Positions 32,559-41,266 of a DNA stretch of 41,266 nt are shown in pieces; within the stretch, counting starts at the first letter, position 1; each line of letters begins with the position of its first letter. Position numbers and translations under genes: made by a program. The notes below the pieces were generated by a model. The model ran no database searches and had not been told where the DNA came from. It worked only from the letters and a program-made list of their open reading frames with translations. This stretch comes from Paracoccaceae bacterium (lineage in GTDB: Bacteria; Pseudomonadota; Alphaproteobacteria; Rhodobacterales; Rhodobacteraceae): contig JAABTV010000032.1 in NCBI GenBank assembly GCA_011389685.1, positions 1 through 41,266 of the forward strand, written 5' to 3'.

Positions 32559-33794
32559 TCACTCGGCCGGGGCCGGAGTGACGAACCGTGCGAAAATCGT
32601 CTCGTTGCCCGCCTCCGGGTGACGCGGAATCAGCAGGGCCAGGCACAGCGAAACCCCGGCCATCGACGCCGCCAGCACGAACACCGAGCCCGGGGAGACC
32701 AGCCAGAGATAGCCGAGCGTCGCGGGCAGAAACACCGCTGCGATATGATTGATGGTAAAGGCCACAGCGGCGGTCGGGGCGATGTCGCCGGGATCGGCGA
32801 TCTTCTGGAAATAGGTCTTGAGCGCGAGCGCCAGCGCAAAGAACATGTGGTCCAGAACGTATAGCACCGCCGCCAGCACCACGCCCCAGCCGAAATAATA
32901 AAGCCCGCCATAGGCCAGAAACACGGCGACAAGCCCGATATATTCAAACGCCAGCGTGTTGCGTTCGCCAAAATGCCCCACGGCCCGGCCAAACAGCGGT
33001 GCGGCCACGATGTTGATCACCAGATTGACGAGGAACAGCGCGGTCACCTCGTGAACGTCGAAACCGAATTTCTCGACCATCATGAAACCGGCGAAGACGA
33101 TGAAGATCTGTCGCCGCGCCCCGGACATGAATTGAAGCGCGTAGTAGAGCCAATAGCGTTTGCGCAGGACCATCTTCTTGACCTGCGGATTGGGCGCCTC
33201 GAACTGGGGATAGGCGAAGTACGCGAAGATCGCGATCAGCGCGGTCGTGCCGCCCGCGACCATGTAGACGAAGGCATAGCTCAGATCGAAGGCCCGCCAG
33301 GTCAGCACGATCAACCCATAGGCCACCAGCGTGGCCGCCGACCCGGCCGCCAGAAGCAGGCCCAGAACCTGCGGCGCGCGATCCTTGGGCAGCCATTGCA
33401 GTTGCAGCGACTGGTTGACCGTCTCGTAATAGTGAAACCCGATCGACGAGAGCATGGTGATGGTCAGGATTCCCGCCATCGACGGAAAGAACGCGGTCAG
33501 CGCCGTCGCCACGCCCAGCAGGATGAGCGAGACAAGCGCCAGCACCTGTTCGCGCACGAAGATGATGATCGCGATCACCCCGATGGCCAGAAACCCCGGA
33601 GTCTCGCGCACCGTATGCAGCCAGCCATTGTCCGAACCGTCGAATCCGCCAACCTCGATGATGAAATTGTTGAGCAGCGCCGACCATGTGGCAAAGGCGA
33701 TCGGCATCGCCGCCGCCATCACGAATAGCAGCGCGACCGGCCGTCGCCAGAACGGCAGGGTTTGTGCCTCACCGAGTGGAAATGTCCTGCTCAT
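32559..33794 (-). CDS. MFS transporter
   Basis: 411 residues with about 12 hydrophobic segments, a polytopic inner-membrane protein of the major facilitator superfamily. The ATG at 33794 is chosen because the extension to 33848 runs through the divergent promoter region. The ribosome-binding site is weak (GGAAAGC). The segment QLQWLPKDRAPQVLGLLLAAGS corresponds to the cytoplasmic loop 2/TM5 area. The substrate cannot be told. It is divergent from the YeeE/YedE gene and shares its promoter region, which has an FNR-type box. Confidence 0.82.
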   Translation of the reverse strand: MSRTFPLGEAQTLPFWRRPVALLFVMAAAMPIAFATWSALLNNFIIEVGGFDGSDNGWLHTVRETPGFLAIGVIAIIIFVREQVLALVSLILLGVATALTAFFPSMAGILTITMLSSIGFHYYETVNQSLQLQWLPKDRAPQVLGLLLAAGSAATLVAYGLIVLTWRAFDLSYAFVYMVAGGTTALIAIFAYFAYPQFEAPNPQVKKMVLRKRYWLYYALQFMSGARRQIFIVFAGFMMVEKFGFDVHEVTALFLVNLVINIVAAPLFGRAVGHFGERNTLAFEYIGLVAVFLAYGGLYYFGWGVVLAAVLYVLDHMFFALALALKTYFQKIADPGDIAPTAAVAFTINHIAAVFLPATLGYLWLVSPGSVFVLAASMAGVSLCLALLIPRHPEAGNETIFARFVTPAPAE

Positions 33795-33834
33795 GCTTTC
33801 CGATACGACTTTTCGCGGCGATTGCCCAGCCCAT

Positions 33835-33848
33835 CTGATCTGGATCAA
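33835..33848. promoter_or_regulatory. FNR/FnrL-type binding site
   Basis: CTGAT-CTGG-ATCAA matches the FNR consensus TTGAT-N4-ATCAA at 9 of 10 positions. It lies 41 nt from the MFS start and 50 nt from the YeeE/YedE start, so it could control either gene or both in response to low oxygen. A Crp/Fnr relative such as DnrD could also bind. Confidence 0.55.
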
Positions 33849-33897
33849 GGAAACATATCAAACCCCGTGCATATGTGCGTCGGAACAAGCGAAAGAT

Positions 33898-34965
33898 ATG
33901 TTCATGGACCTGATCCCCCTCGTCGAACGCATCGGTGAAAGCCCGACCGCCGCCCTGTTCGGGCTGATCACGGGCCTTGTTTTCGGCGTCGCCGCGCAAC
34001 GCTCGCGCTTCTGTCTGCGTGCGGCGGCGGTCGAGTTTGCCCGCGGGATGATGCAGGACAGGGTGGCGGTGTGGCTCCTGACCTTTTCAACCGCCCTCGT
34101 CTGGGTGCAGGGCGCGCAACTGCTGGGGCTGATGCGCAGCGACGAGGCCCGGATCATGGCGGTGCCGGGAAGCTGGTCGGGCGCGATCATCGGTGGATTG
34201 CTGTTCGGCGTGGGCATGGTGCTGGCCCGGGGGTGTTCGGGGCGGCTTCTGGTTTTGGCGGCGACCGGAAACCTGCGCTCGGTCGTATCGGGGCTGATCT
34301 TTGCGGTGGTAGCGCAGATGTCGCTCGCGGGCTGGCTCGCGCCGCTGCGCGATTACCTCGCCGCGCTCTGGATCACCGGCGGCGGGCACAACCTCGATCT
34401 TCTGGTTCATTTCGGTGTGCCGCGATACGGGGGGCTGTTGCTCGGGCTCTTCACCGCCGGCCTTGCGCTTTACATCTCCTATCGTCACCGGATCGGATTT
34501 TCGCGCCTTGTCTTTGCCTCGGGCGTGGGCTTTGCCGTCGCCCTGGGCTGGGTTCTGACCTTTTCGCTCAGCCTGATCGCGTTCGATCCGGTCCCGGTCG
34601 AGAGTCTCACGTTCTCGGGCCCGTCCGCCAACACGCTGATGTTCTTTCTCGACCGCAGTGCCGTGCTTGAATTCGACATCGGGCTGGTGCCGGGTGTCGT
34701 GATCGGCTCGTTCCTCGCGGCGATTCTGACCGGCGAGTTCCGGTTTCAGGGCTTTTCCGACGAATCCAACATGCGCCGGTCGATGTTCGGCGCCGTGCTG
34801 ATGGGATTCGGCGCGATGCTGGCGGGGGGCTGCGCCATCGGCAACGGCGTGACCGGCGGGTCGATCTTTGTCGGCACGGCGTGGCTCGCACTTTTCTGCA
34901 TGTGGGTGGGGGCGATAATCACCGATATCATCGTCGATCAACTCCGCCTTGCAGCCACCGCCTGA
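33898..34965 (+). CDS. YeeE/YedE family sulfur-compound transporter
   Basis: 355 residues, about nine to ten transmembrane segments. Two family repeats are visible: QRSRFCLRAA plus ARGCSGRLLVLAATGNLRS, and near the C-terminus AGGCAIGNGVTGGS. The conserved cysteines match those used for thiosulfate relay in TsuA of the same family. It probably imports thiosulfate or a related sulfur compound. The start is ATG 33898 or ATG 33904; neither has a strong ribosome-binding site. An FNR-type box lies 50 nt upstream. It ends 16 nt from the convergent priA gene. Confidence 0.87.
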   Translation: MFMDLIPLVERIGESPTAALFGLITGLVFGVAAQRSRFCLRAAAVEFARGMMQDRVAVWLLTFSTALVWVQGAQLLGLMRSDEARIMAVPGSWSGAIIGGLLFGVGMVLARGCSGRLLVLAATGNLRSVVSGLIFAVVAQMSLAGWLAPLRDYLAALWITGGGHNLDLLVHFGVPRYGGLLLGLFTAGLALYISYRHRIGFSRLVFASGVGFAVALGWVLTFSLSLIAFDPVPVESLTFSGPSANTLMFFLDRSAVLEFDIGLVPGVVIGSFLAAILTGEFRFQGFSDESNMRRSMFGAVLMGFGAMLAGGCAIGNGVTGGSIFVGTAWLALFCMWVGAIITDIIVDQLRLAATA

Positions 34966-34981
34966 GCCCCCACGAGATCCG

Positions 34982-37177
34982 TCAATAGAAACTCTGCGGG
35001 TCGATATCGACGGTCAAACGCAGGTTCGGCCCCGATCTGACCTGCGCGATCCAGGCCGCCAGCGCCTGTTGCAGCGCCACGCCCTTTGGCGCTTTGACCA
35101 GAAGCCGCACCCGGTGGCGCCCGCGGATACGCGCCACCGGCGCGGGCGCGGGGCCAAAGACCTGCGCCCCGATGCGCCGCAGGGGCGTGTCGTTGCGGGC
35201 AAGCTCGGCGCCCGTGTCGAACGCCTCCTGCATGTCGGGCGAACTGAGGATGATCCCGGCCATGCGCCCATAGGGCGGCACGCCGGCATGGCGACGCTCC
35301 TCGGCCTCGGCGCGCCAGAACGAGTCTTCGTCCCCGGCTAGAATGGCACGGATCACCGGGTGTTCGGGCTGATAGGTCTGCAACAGGGCCTCGCCCGGCT
35401 TGTCGGCCCGCCCGGCCCGGCCCGAGACCTGCCGCATCAACTGGAACGTGCGTTCGGCGGCGCGCAGATCCGACCCTTGAAGCCCGAGATCGGCGTCGAT
35501 CACCCCCACGAGGGTCAACAAGGGAAAGTTGTGCCCCTTGGCGACAAGTTGCGTGCCGATCACGATGTCGGCCCCGCCTTGGGCAATCTCGGCGATCCGC
35601 TCTTTCAGCGCGCGGGCCGAGCCGAACAGATCGGACGAGAGCGTGGCAATCCGGGCATCGGGGAAAAGTTCGCTGGCTTCTTCCTGCAACCGCTCGACCC
35701 CGGGACCGACAGGGGCCAGCCGGTCTTCGGCGCCGCAGGCGGGGCAGGCATCGGGGATCGGCATGCTCTCGCCGCATTGGTGGCAGACGAGCCGCTTGAG
35801 AAAGCGGTGTTCGACCATGCGCGCATCGCAATGATCACAGCCAATCTGATGCCCGCAGGCCCGGCAGATCGTCACCGGCGCATAGCCGCGGCGGTTGAGG
35901 AACAACAGCGATTGCTCGCCACGTTCGATCCGCTCGCGCACCGCCCCGGCAAGACGCGGGGAAATCCAGCGATTGGAGGGCAGATCGGCCCCGCGCATGT
36001 CGATGGCGCGCATCTCGGGCAGCACCGACGCGCCGAAACGGCTGGTCAGTTCCAGCTTGTCGTATTTGCCCGCCTGCGCATTGGCCCAGCTTTCGAGGCT
36101 GGGCGTGGCCGAGGCCAGCACCACCTGCGCACCGCAGATCGAGGCGCGCAGCACGGCCATGTCGCGGGCGTTGTAAAGCGCCCCGTCCTCCTGCTTGTAA
36201 GAGCTGTCATGCTCTTCATCGACAACGATCAGCCCCAGATCGAGGAACGGCAGGAAAAGCGCCGAGCGCGCGCCCACCACAAGCTGTGCGCCGCCCTGCC
36301 CGACCATCTTCCACGTCCGGCGGCGTTCGGTCATGGAGACGCCGGAATGCCATTCCGCCGGCTTCGCGCCGAACCGTTCCTGCACCCGGGCGATGAACTC
36401 GGCGCTGAGCGCGATCTCCGGCAGCAGGACCAGCGCCTGTTGCCGCTGGCGAAAACACTCGGCCACGGCTTCGAGATAGACCTCGGTCTTGCCCGACCCG
36501 GTGATCCCGCGCAAAAGCGTCGTGCCATAGCCGCCGGACCGGATGCCGCGGCGCAGATGCTCGGCGGCGGCGGCCTGATCCTCGGTCAGGGTCTTGCTGG
36601 CGCGGTCTTCGTCGAGCAGCGCAAAGGGCGTGTCGCGCGGGCTGTCCTCTTCGCGCACGGCACCCTGTTTGACCAGCCCCTTCACCACCGAGGGCGTGAC
36701 CCCGGCTGCTTCACTCAACTCCTTGAGGGTGAACGACAAACCGCCATATTCCTGCAACGCCTCCAGCACCCGGCGGCGGGCGTCGGTCATCCGCTCAGGC
36801 GTTGCATCGCCCGGGCGATAGACCTTGCGCATCGAAGGCGGGTCGCCCAGCCCCGGCGCGCGGGTGGCCAGCCGCAGCATCGCGGGCAGCGGCGTCAGGG
36901 TGTATTCCGCCGCACGTTCGAGAAACATCTGCATCTCGTCGCGCATCGGCGCCACATCCAGCACCCTGACCACCGAGCGGATCTTCGCGCGGTCGAAATC
37001 CCCCCGCCCCGGCGCCCAGACCACGCCCAGGACCTTGCGCGGGCCAAGCGGCACCTCGACAAAGGCGCCCAGATGACAGCCCCCTTCCGGCGCCTTGTAA
37101 TCCAGCAGCCGGTCGAGCGGTTGTGTCGTCAGAACCGCAACCAGTTCGCCCTCGTCAAAAAAATCCTGTCGGCCCAT
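34982..37177 (-). CDS. priA: Primosomal helicase PriA
   Basis: 731 residues. It restarts stalled forks by recognising fork structures and loading the replicative helicase. Walker A GITGSGKTEVY has Lys230; the DEEH box is in VVDEEHDSSYKQEDG; two zinc-binding Cys clusters follow (CRACGHQIGCDHC, CHQCGESMPIPDACPACG). The N-terminal 3'BD is intact. ATG 37177 has CGGAG 6 nt upstream; a GTG at 37183 is possible but would overlap that site. Confidence 0.96.
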   Translation of the reverse strand: MGRQDFFDEGELVAVLTTQPLDRLLDYKAPEGGCHLGAFVEVPLGPRKVLGVVWAPGRGDFDRAKIRSVVRVLDVAPMRDEMQMFLERAAEYTLTPLPAMLRLATRAPGLGDPPSMRKVYRPGDATPERMTDARRRVLEALQEYGGLSFTLKELSEAAGVTPSVVKGLVKQGAVREEDSPRDTPFALLDEDRASKTLTEDQAAAAEHLRRGIRSGGYGTTLLRGITGSGKTEVYLEAVAECFRQRQQALVLLPEIALSAEFIARVQERFGAKPAEWHSGVSMTERRRTWKMVGQGGAQLVVGARSALFLPFLDLGLIVVDEEHDSSYKQEDGALYNARDMAVLRASICGAQVVLASATPSLESWANAQAGKYDKLELTSRFGASVLPEMRAIDMRGADLPSNRWISPRLAGAVRERIERGEQSLLFLNRRGYAPVTICRACGHQIGCDHCDARMVEHRFLKRLVCHQCGESMPIPDACPACGAEDRLAPVGPGVERLQEEASELFPDARIATLSSDLFGSARALKERIAEIAQGGADIVIGTQLVAKGHNFPLLTLVGVIDADLGLQGSDLRAAERTFQLMRQVSGRAGRADKPGEALLQTYQPEHPVIRAILAGDEDSFWRAEAEERRHAGVPPYGRMAGIILSSPDMQEAFDTGAELARNDTPLRRIGAQVFGPAPAPVARIRGRHRVRLLVKAPKGVALQQALAAWIAQVRSGPNLRLTVDIDPQSFY

Positions 37178-37264
37178 GGCCACTCCGGGTTAGGGGTTTC
37201 GAGACCCATTCGTATCGGGTAAAGCGACCCGAGACAAAACCCAACCTTTGCCGGGGCAGATACC

Positions 37265-37918
37265 ATGAAATTCTTTGTTGATACCGCCGAGATCGACGCG
37301 ATTGCCGAGTTGAACGAGCTGGGCATGGCCGACGGGGTCACGACAAACCCGTCGCTGATCTTGAAATCGGGGCGCGATATCGTTGAAGTCACGAAGGAAA
37401 TCGCCGACCTGATCGACGGCCCGGTAAGCGCCGAAGTGGTCGCGACCGAGGCCGGGGCGATGATCGCCGAAGGCCGCAAGCTGGCCGAAATCGCCGACAA
37501 TATCGCGATCAAGGTGCCGCTGACATGGGACGGGCTCAAGGCGTGCAAGGCGCTGAGCACCGATGGTCACATGGTCAACGTGACTCTGTGTTTCAGCGTC
37601 AATCAGGCGCTTCTGGCGGCCAAGGCCGGCGCCAGTTTCATCAGCCCTTTCATCGGGCGCCTCGATGACATCAATCTCGACGGGATGGAGTTGATCGCCG
37701 ATATCCGGCAGGTCTATGACAATTTCGGCTTCGGGACCGAGATCCTCGCCGCGTCGATCCGCAGCGTGAACCATATCGCCGAAAGCGCGCGCATCGGCGC
37801 CGACGTGATCACCGCGCCGCCCGGCGTGATCAAGGCCATGGTCAACCACCCGCTGACCGACAAGGGCCTTGCGACCTTTATGGCGGATTGGGAAAAAACG
37901 GGGCAGAAAATCCTGTAA
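37265..37918 (+). CDS. tal: Transaldolase (short, subfamily 3B)
   Basis: 217 residues of the MipB/TalC group, moving a three-carbon ketol unit between sugar phosphates in the pentose phosphate pathway. The Schiff-base lysine is Lys83 in [10 protein letters not shown]. Phe129 in SPFIGRLDD, where fructose-6-phosphate aldolases have Tyr, supports true transaldolase over FSA. The N-terminus [10 protein letters not shown] is typical. The gene is divergent from priA, with an 87-nt shared promoter region, and is 39 nt upstream of the DUF484 gene. Confidence 0.93.
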   Translation: MKFFVDTAEIDAIAELNELGMADGVTTNPSLILKSGRDIVEVTKEIADLIDGPVSAEVVATEAGAMIAEGRKLAEIADNIAIKVPLTWDGLKACKALSTDGHMVNVTLCFSVNQALLAAKAGASFISPFIGRLDDINLDGMELIADIRQVYDNFGFGTEILAASIRSVNHIAESARIGADVITAPPGVIKAMVNHPLTDKGLATFMADWEKTGQKIL

Positions 37919-37957
37919 AGGCATGTTATAAAGGCCGAAATACATGTTGAGGACAGT

Positions 37958-38665
37958 ATGAGCAGCAAGCCCCGGATGGAGGACACCCTCCGCGAGAAGA
38001 TCATCGCGGACCCGGATTTCATACTTGAAGATCAGGATGTTATGCATGCCTTGATCGCCGCGAACGAGCGCGCGATGGGCGGCAATATCGTCGATCTCCG
38101 GGGCATCGCCATGGAGCGGCTCGAGGCGCGGCTTGACCGGCTGGAAGACACGCACCGCTCGGTCATTGCCGCTGCCTATGAGAACCTCGCCGGCACCAAT
38201 CAGGTGCATCGGGCGATCCTGCGGATGCTCGACCCGCTGGAATTCGAGGTGTTCCTGCGCGATCTTGGCGGCGATGTCGCCGATATCCTGCGGGTCGATT
38301 CCATCAAGCTGGTGCTGGAGTCGGTTCAGAATGACGATGATCCGATCGTGAAGCGGCTGGGCGACGTGCTGTCGGTCGCCGAACCGGGATATATCGACCA
38401 ATACCTCACCGCCGGGCGCGACGCGCCGGTGCGGCAGGTGACATTGCGGCAGGTCAACGAGGGCGACGCCGGTATCTTCGGCGAGATGGCGGGCTGGATC
38501 CGCTCCGAGGCCTGCCTGAAACTCGATTTCGGCGAGGGCCGGTTGCCGGGGATGCTGATCATGGGATCGGAGGATCCGCACCAGTTCACTCCGCAGCAAG
38601 GTACTGATCTTCTGTCATTTTTCGCAGGCGTGTTTGAAAGAGCCATGCGCCGCTGGCTGGCATGA
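37958..38665 (+). CDS. DUF484 family protein (GAF-like)
   Basis: 235 residues with the DUF484 layout: an N-terminal helix with ILEDQDVMHALIAANE, a coiled-coil region (about 45-75) and a GAF-like domain (about 80-225). DUF484 genes typically lie directly upstream of xerC, as here, where the ATG of xerC overlaps the stop (ATGA). The function is unknown; the position suggests a link to chromosome dimer resolution. TGAGGACAGT precedes the ATG. Confidence 0.9.
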   Translation: MSSKPRMEDTLREKIIADPDFILEDQDVMHALIAANERAMGGNIVDLRGIAMERLEARLDRLEDTHRSVIAAAYENLAGTNQVHRAILRMLDPLEFEVFLRDLGGDVADILRVDSIKLVLESVQNDDDPIVKRLGDVLSVAEPGYIDQYLTAGRDAPVRQVTLRQVNEGDAGIFGEMAGWIRSEACLKLDFGEGRLPGMLIMGSEDPHQFTPQQGTDLLSFFAGVFERAMRRWLA

Positions 38666-39585
38666 GCCTGATTTCGCCCGCCGCGCGCGCAGCACTCGAA
38701 GCCTGGCTTGACGGGCAAAGGGCGCTCAGAGGGGCGTCGGAAAATACCATCGACGCCTACGGGCGCGACGTGAGTGGATTTCTGGCCTTCATCACCGAAC
38801 ACAAGGGCGAGGCACAGGGCATCGCCCCGTTGATGAAGCTGAGCGTTTCGGACATGCGCGCCTGGATGGCCTTCACCCGTGGGCAAGGGATCGGAGCACG
38901 GTCGATGGCGCGCAAGCTTTCGGCGGTGAAGAGCTTCCTGCGCTGGCTCTCCGAACGTGAAGGCGCCGAGATTTCGGCGGTTCTGGCCGCACGCGCCCCC
39001 AGATTCCAGAACAAGCTGCCGCGCCCGTTGGCCGAGGACGCGGCGCGCCGGATGATCGACACGATCGAGCTTCAGTCGCCGGAACCCTGGGTTGCGACGC
39101 GCGACATGGCTGTTCTGACTCTCCTTTACGGCTGCGGGTTGCGGATTTCCGAGGCGCTGGGGCTGAATGGACGGGATTCGCCCTTGCCCGATGTCCTGCG
39201 GATTGTGGGCAAGGGAGGTAAAGAAAGGGTTATCCCGGTGATCCCTGCCGCGCGCGACGCGGTCGGGCGCTATCTCGACCTCTGCCCATGGCCGAACGAG
39301 CCGGGCGCCCCCTTGTTCCGCGGGGTGCGCGGTGGCAGGCTGACGCCGCGGGCGGTGCAGAAGACCATGGCGCAGGCGCGGATGCAGCTTGGCCTCCCGG
39401 CGAGCGCGACACCGCATGCGATGCGGCACAGTTTCGCCACGCATCTGCTCAGCGCGGGCGGAGATCTGCGCGCCATACAGGAGCTTCTGGGCCATGCCTC
39501 GCTTTCGACGACGCAGAGCTATACGAGTGTCGATGAGGCCCGGCTGATGGAAGTGTATGACAAGGCCCATCCCAAGGCCGGCTGA
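38662..39585 (+). CDS. xerC: Tyrosine recombinase XerC
   Basis: 307 residues. With XerD it resolves chromosome dimers at dif. The N-terminal SAM-like DNA-binding domain (about 5-100) is followed by the catalytic domain with all six residues: Arg161, Lys187 (KGGKERV), His252, Arg255 (HAMRHSFATHLL), His278 (LLGHASLSTT) and nucleophile Tyr287. The pairing with DUF484 and the absence of any integrase-linked cargo argue for the housekeeping enzyme rather than a phage integrase. Confidence 0.95.
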   Translation: MSLISPAARAALEAWLDGQRALRGASENTIDAYGRDVSGFLAFITEHKGEAQGIAPLMKLSVSDMRAWMAFTRGQGIGARSMARKLSAVKSFLRWLSEREGAEISAVLAARAPRFQNKLPRPLAEDAARRMIDTIELQSPEPWVATRDMAVLTLLYGCGLRISEALGLNGRDSPLPDVLRIVGKGGKERVIPVIPAARDAVGRYLDLCPWPNEPGAPLFRGVRGGRLTPRAVQKTMAQARMQLGLPASATPHAMRHSFATHLLSAGGDLRAIQELLGHASLSTTQSYTSVDEARLMEVYDKAHPKAG

Positions 39586-39602
39586 GTATCGGAAAAAGTG
39601 AC

Positions 39603-40307
39603 ATGACAAATCATTTCAAGGCTTTATCCGTTCACCTTCTGACCGCGACCGGCGCGGTTTTCGCGATGCTGGCGATGCTGGCCGCGGCGGGGCACAACTG
39701 GGATCTGATGTTCCTGTGGCTGGTGGTGGCCTTCGCGGTGGACGGGATCGACGGGCCATTGGCGCGCAAATACCAAGTCAAGGATCACGCCGACGAGTTC
39801 GACGGGGTACTTCTGGACCTGATCATCGACTATCTGACATATGTGTTCATTCCAGCCTATGCGCTGTTTGAATCGGGGCTGCTGGGCGGCTGGACCGGCT
39901 GGGCGGCGATCATCGTGATCACCTATGCGTCGGCCCTGTATTTCTCGGATACGCGCATGAAAACAAAGGACAATTCCTTTGCCGGCTTTCCCGGATGCTG
40001 GAACATGCTGGCGATCGTGATCTTTGCGCTGAAACCCGATTTCTGGATCAGTTTCGCGCTGATCGTGGTGCTGGCGACGACCATGTTCACGTCGCTCAAA
40101 TTCGTTCACCCGGTTCGCACGAAACGGTGGAAAAACATAACGTTGCCAATGGCTTTTGCCTGGACCTTCTTTGCCGGCTGGGCGGCCTGGGTGGATTTCG
40201 ACCCCGAAAGCTGGGCCAGTTGGGGGCTGATCCTGACCAGCGTCTACCTGCTGTTCGCGGGGATCGCGCAGCAGGTCATTCCCGAGCGCAACGTCCCGCA
40301 GGGTTAA
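39603..40307 (+). CDS. pcs: Phosphatidylcholine synthase
   Basis: 234 residues, an inner-membrane CDP-alcohol phosphatidyltransferase with about eight hydrophobic segments. The catalytic motif is D50-G-x2-A-R ... G68-x3-D72-x3-D76, with a spacing between the Arg and Gly (12 residues) wider than the usual 8, as expected of Pcs. It joins choline to CDP-diacylglycerol. It follows xerC by 17 nt. The stop codon lies inside the GTTAAC border of repeat copy D. Confidence 0.92.
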   Translation: MTNHFKALSVHLLTATGAVFAMLAMLAAAGHNWDLMFLWLVVAFAVDGIDGPLARKYQVKDHADEFDGVLLDLIIDYLTYVFIPAYALFESGLLGGWTGWAAIIVITYASALYFSDTRMKTKDNSFAGFPGCWNMLAIVIFALKPDFWISFALIVVLATTMFTSLKFVHPVRTKRWKNITLPMAFAWTFFAGWAAWVDFDPESWASWGLILTSVYLLFAGIAQQVIPERNVPQG

Positions 40308-40421
40308 CGCGGGGTTCGGGGGCCGAAAACCGGGGGGTGATATGCGTATGACTCCCGGCTGCCGTCCGGCTGCCGGGCAAATGCGAAGGGTGGAGGGCGA
40401 GATGAGGTTAACGCGGCGCGC
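40301..40421 (-). repeat. Dispersed GTTAAC-flanked GGCAGCCGG element, copy D
   Basis: On the minus strand GTTAAC (40407-40412, preceded by CGCGCGCCGC) leads to two GGCAGCCGG units and ATATCACCCCCC (core 40331-40379), then GTTAAC (40303-40308). The last GTTAAC overlaps the pcs stop codon. Confidence 0.65.
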
Positions 40422-40662
40422 GATGTGGCTCTACAGAATGTCGCATCAAATCGGATTCGACCCGTGCCGGACAATAGGGCAGCACATGGCCGCGGTCGGG
40501 TGCCCACCACGCCAGCGCAGAGCAGTTTATCTTGCAACGTCTTTCCCTGCTTGAAGCGACGCGCAACCCCTCTGAAGCACCCGGCCGGGGGGCGGCCGTG
40601 TGCTGCCCGGGCGGCTGCGCCGCCGTTCCGGGCGGGGTAAATTCAATCAAACGCGACACACG
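40308..40662. other. Intergenic region between pcs and ogt
   Basis: 355 nt with no gene I can support. It holds repeat copy D and, near 40607-40622, a GC-rich hairpin (GGCGGC/GCCGCC) that could end the ogt transcript. A short frame at 40403-40555 has no recognisable product. Confidence 0.5.
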
Positions 40663-41115
40663 CTAAATCAACAGTCCCGCCGCGCCTTCGTGGCGCAGGA
40701 GCCAGACCTTGGTTTCAATGCCGGTGCCGCCGGAGAACCCGCCCAGCCCCTCCGCCGCGAGAACCCGGTGGCAGGGGATGATCACCGGGATCGGATTGGC
40801 GCCGCAGGCTTGGCCCACCGCCTGCGCCGGATGTGCGAGATCGCGGGCGATGTCGCCATAGGTGCGGGTTTCGCCCGGCGGAATGGCCAGCATCGCGTCG
40901 CAGACTGCGCGCTGGAAGTCCGATCCTTCGACCCGCAGCGGCAGGTCGAAGCGGGACCGGCTGCCGTCGAAATAGGCGGCCAACTGCGCGCGCGCCTCGA
41001 TCAGGAGCGGGGTTTCATCGCCGCCACCCGCGCCCCATGTCACAGCCGTGATCGCGCCCCCGGTTTCGGTGAGGGTGAGCGGGCCGGTGGGGGTATCAAG
41101 CGTGAGGCGCGGCAT
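40663..41115 (-). CDS. ogt: Methylated-DNA-[protein]-cysteine S-methyltransferase
   Basis: 150 residues. It repairs O6-methylguanine by transferring the methyl group to its own Cys115 in the invariant PCHRV. The helix-turn-helix part includes FQRAVCDAMLAIPPGETRTYGDIA, and the C-terminal GGFSGGTGIETKVWLLRHEG contains the substrate-pocket residues. It is short but complete, without an Ada domain. The start ATG 41115 lacks a strong ribosome-binding site. Confidence 0.93.
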   Translation of the reverse strand: MPRLTLDTPTGPLTLTETGGAITAVTWGAGGGDETPLLIEARAQLAAYFDGSRSRFDLPLRVEGSDFQRAVCDAMLAIPPGETRTYGDIARDLAHPAQAVGQACGANPIPVIIPCHRVLAAEGLGGFSGGTGIETKVWLLRHEGAAGLLI

Positions 41116-41230
41116 ACCGGGATGATGTCAGCAAAGCCGCCGGTCGGGAAGGTGGTTTAAAGCATGTCGCGCCGAATGGGACCGGCCAACGCACAACGAA
41201 AGGGCAGCGTTCGACCCGGGGTGGGTGCGG

Positions 41231-41260
41231 AGCGCCCGCCCATGCGGCGGGGCGGGCGCT
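41231..41260. repeat. GC-rich inverted repeat at the window end
   Basis: AGCGCCCGCCC (41231-41241) and GGGCGGGCGCT (41250-41260) are perfect 11-nt arms around an 8-nt loop. It may be a terminator of a gene that lies beyond the window. Confidence 0.5.
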
Positions 41261-41266
41261 GCCCGG

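Noticed and set aside
33454-33897. A 503-residue version of the YeeE/YedE protein starting at 33454
   Set aside because: The extra 148 codons run antisense to the MFS gene and through the divergent promoter with the FNR box. The family N-terminus begins near 33898.

Overview
The window looks like a chromosomal segment of a Rhodobacteraceae (Roseobacter-group) alphaproteobacterium. The evidence is high GC, a ruvC-ruvA-ruvB operon, a phosphatidylcholine synthase, a short DUF1127 protein, and intergenic elements I associate with that family (a GC hairpin followed by GGAGTATTT..GGCAAGATGAAG). About 36 protein genes fill most of the sequence. There is no rRNA, tRNA, CRISPR array, transposase or phage gene that I can see. 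This is an inference from gene content, not a taxonomic test.

Layout. 1-613 is non-coding and holds the first copy of a dispersed repeat. 614-1792 is a thiolase. 1889-9372 (minus) is a two-gene operon for a large periplasmic alpha-2-macroglobulin and its partner PBP1C. 9515-11716 is a hybrid histidine kinase, which overlaps yaaA tail to tail; recQ lies upstream of yaaA. Next come yggT and a tightly overlapping run of an Atg22-like transporter, mepA and a phytase-like esterase. 18210-18886 is a queuosine-precursor transporter that seems to be translated through a 13-codon leader ORF. 18928-19114 is a probable structured small RNA carrying an 18-codon ORF whose ribosome-binding site is locked in a perfect 12-bp stem. 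arfB follows.

19741-26655 (minus) is the most accessory-looking part. It is a seven-gene operon: FAD monooxygenase, Rieske oxygenase, flavin reductase fused to a LysR-type ligand-binding domain, RidA, DUF1028, LysR regulator, ArgE-like deacylase. It reads as a catabolic pathway for an unidentified nitrogenous compound. The flavin reductase and the LysR regulator carry homologous ligand-binding domains, so I infer that one small molecule may control both transcription and reductase activity.

26808-31499 holds thpR, an unknown gene, ruvCAB, a DUF1127 gene and a small membrane protein. 31614-37177 holds prmA, an MFS transporter, a YeeE/YedE sulfur-compound transporter behind an FNR-type box, and priA. 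37265-40307 is transaldolase, DUF484, xerC and pcs. 40663-41115 (minus) is an Ogt-type DNA methyltransferase. Four copies of a GGCAGCCGG/GTTAAC repeat sit between genes across the window.
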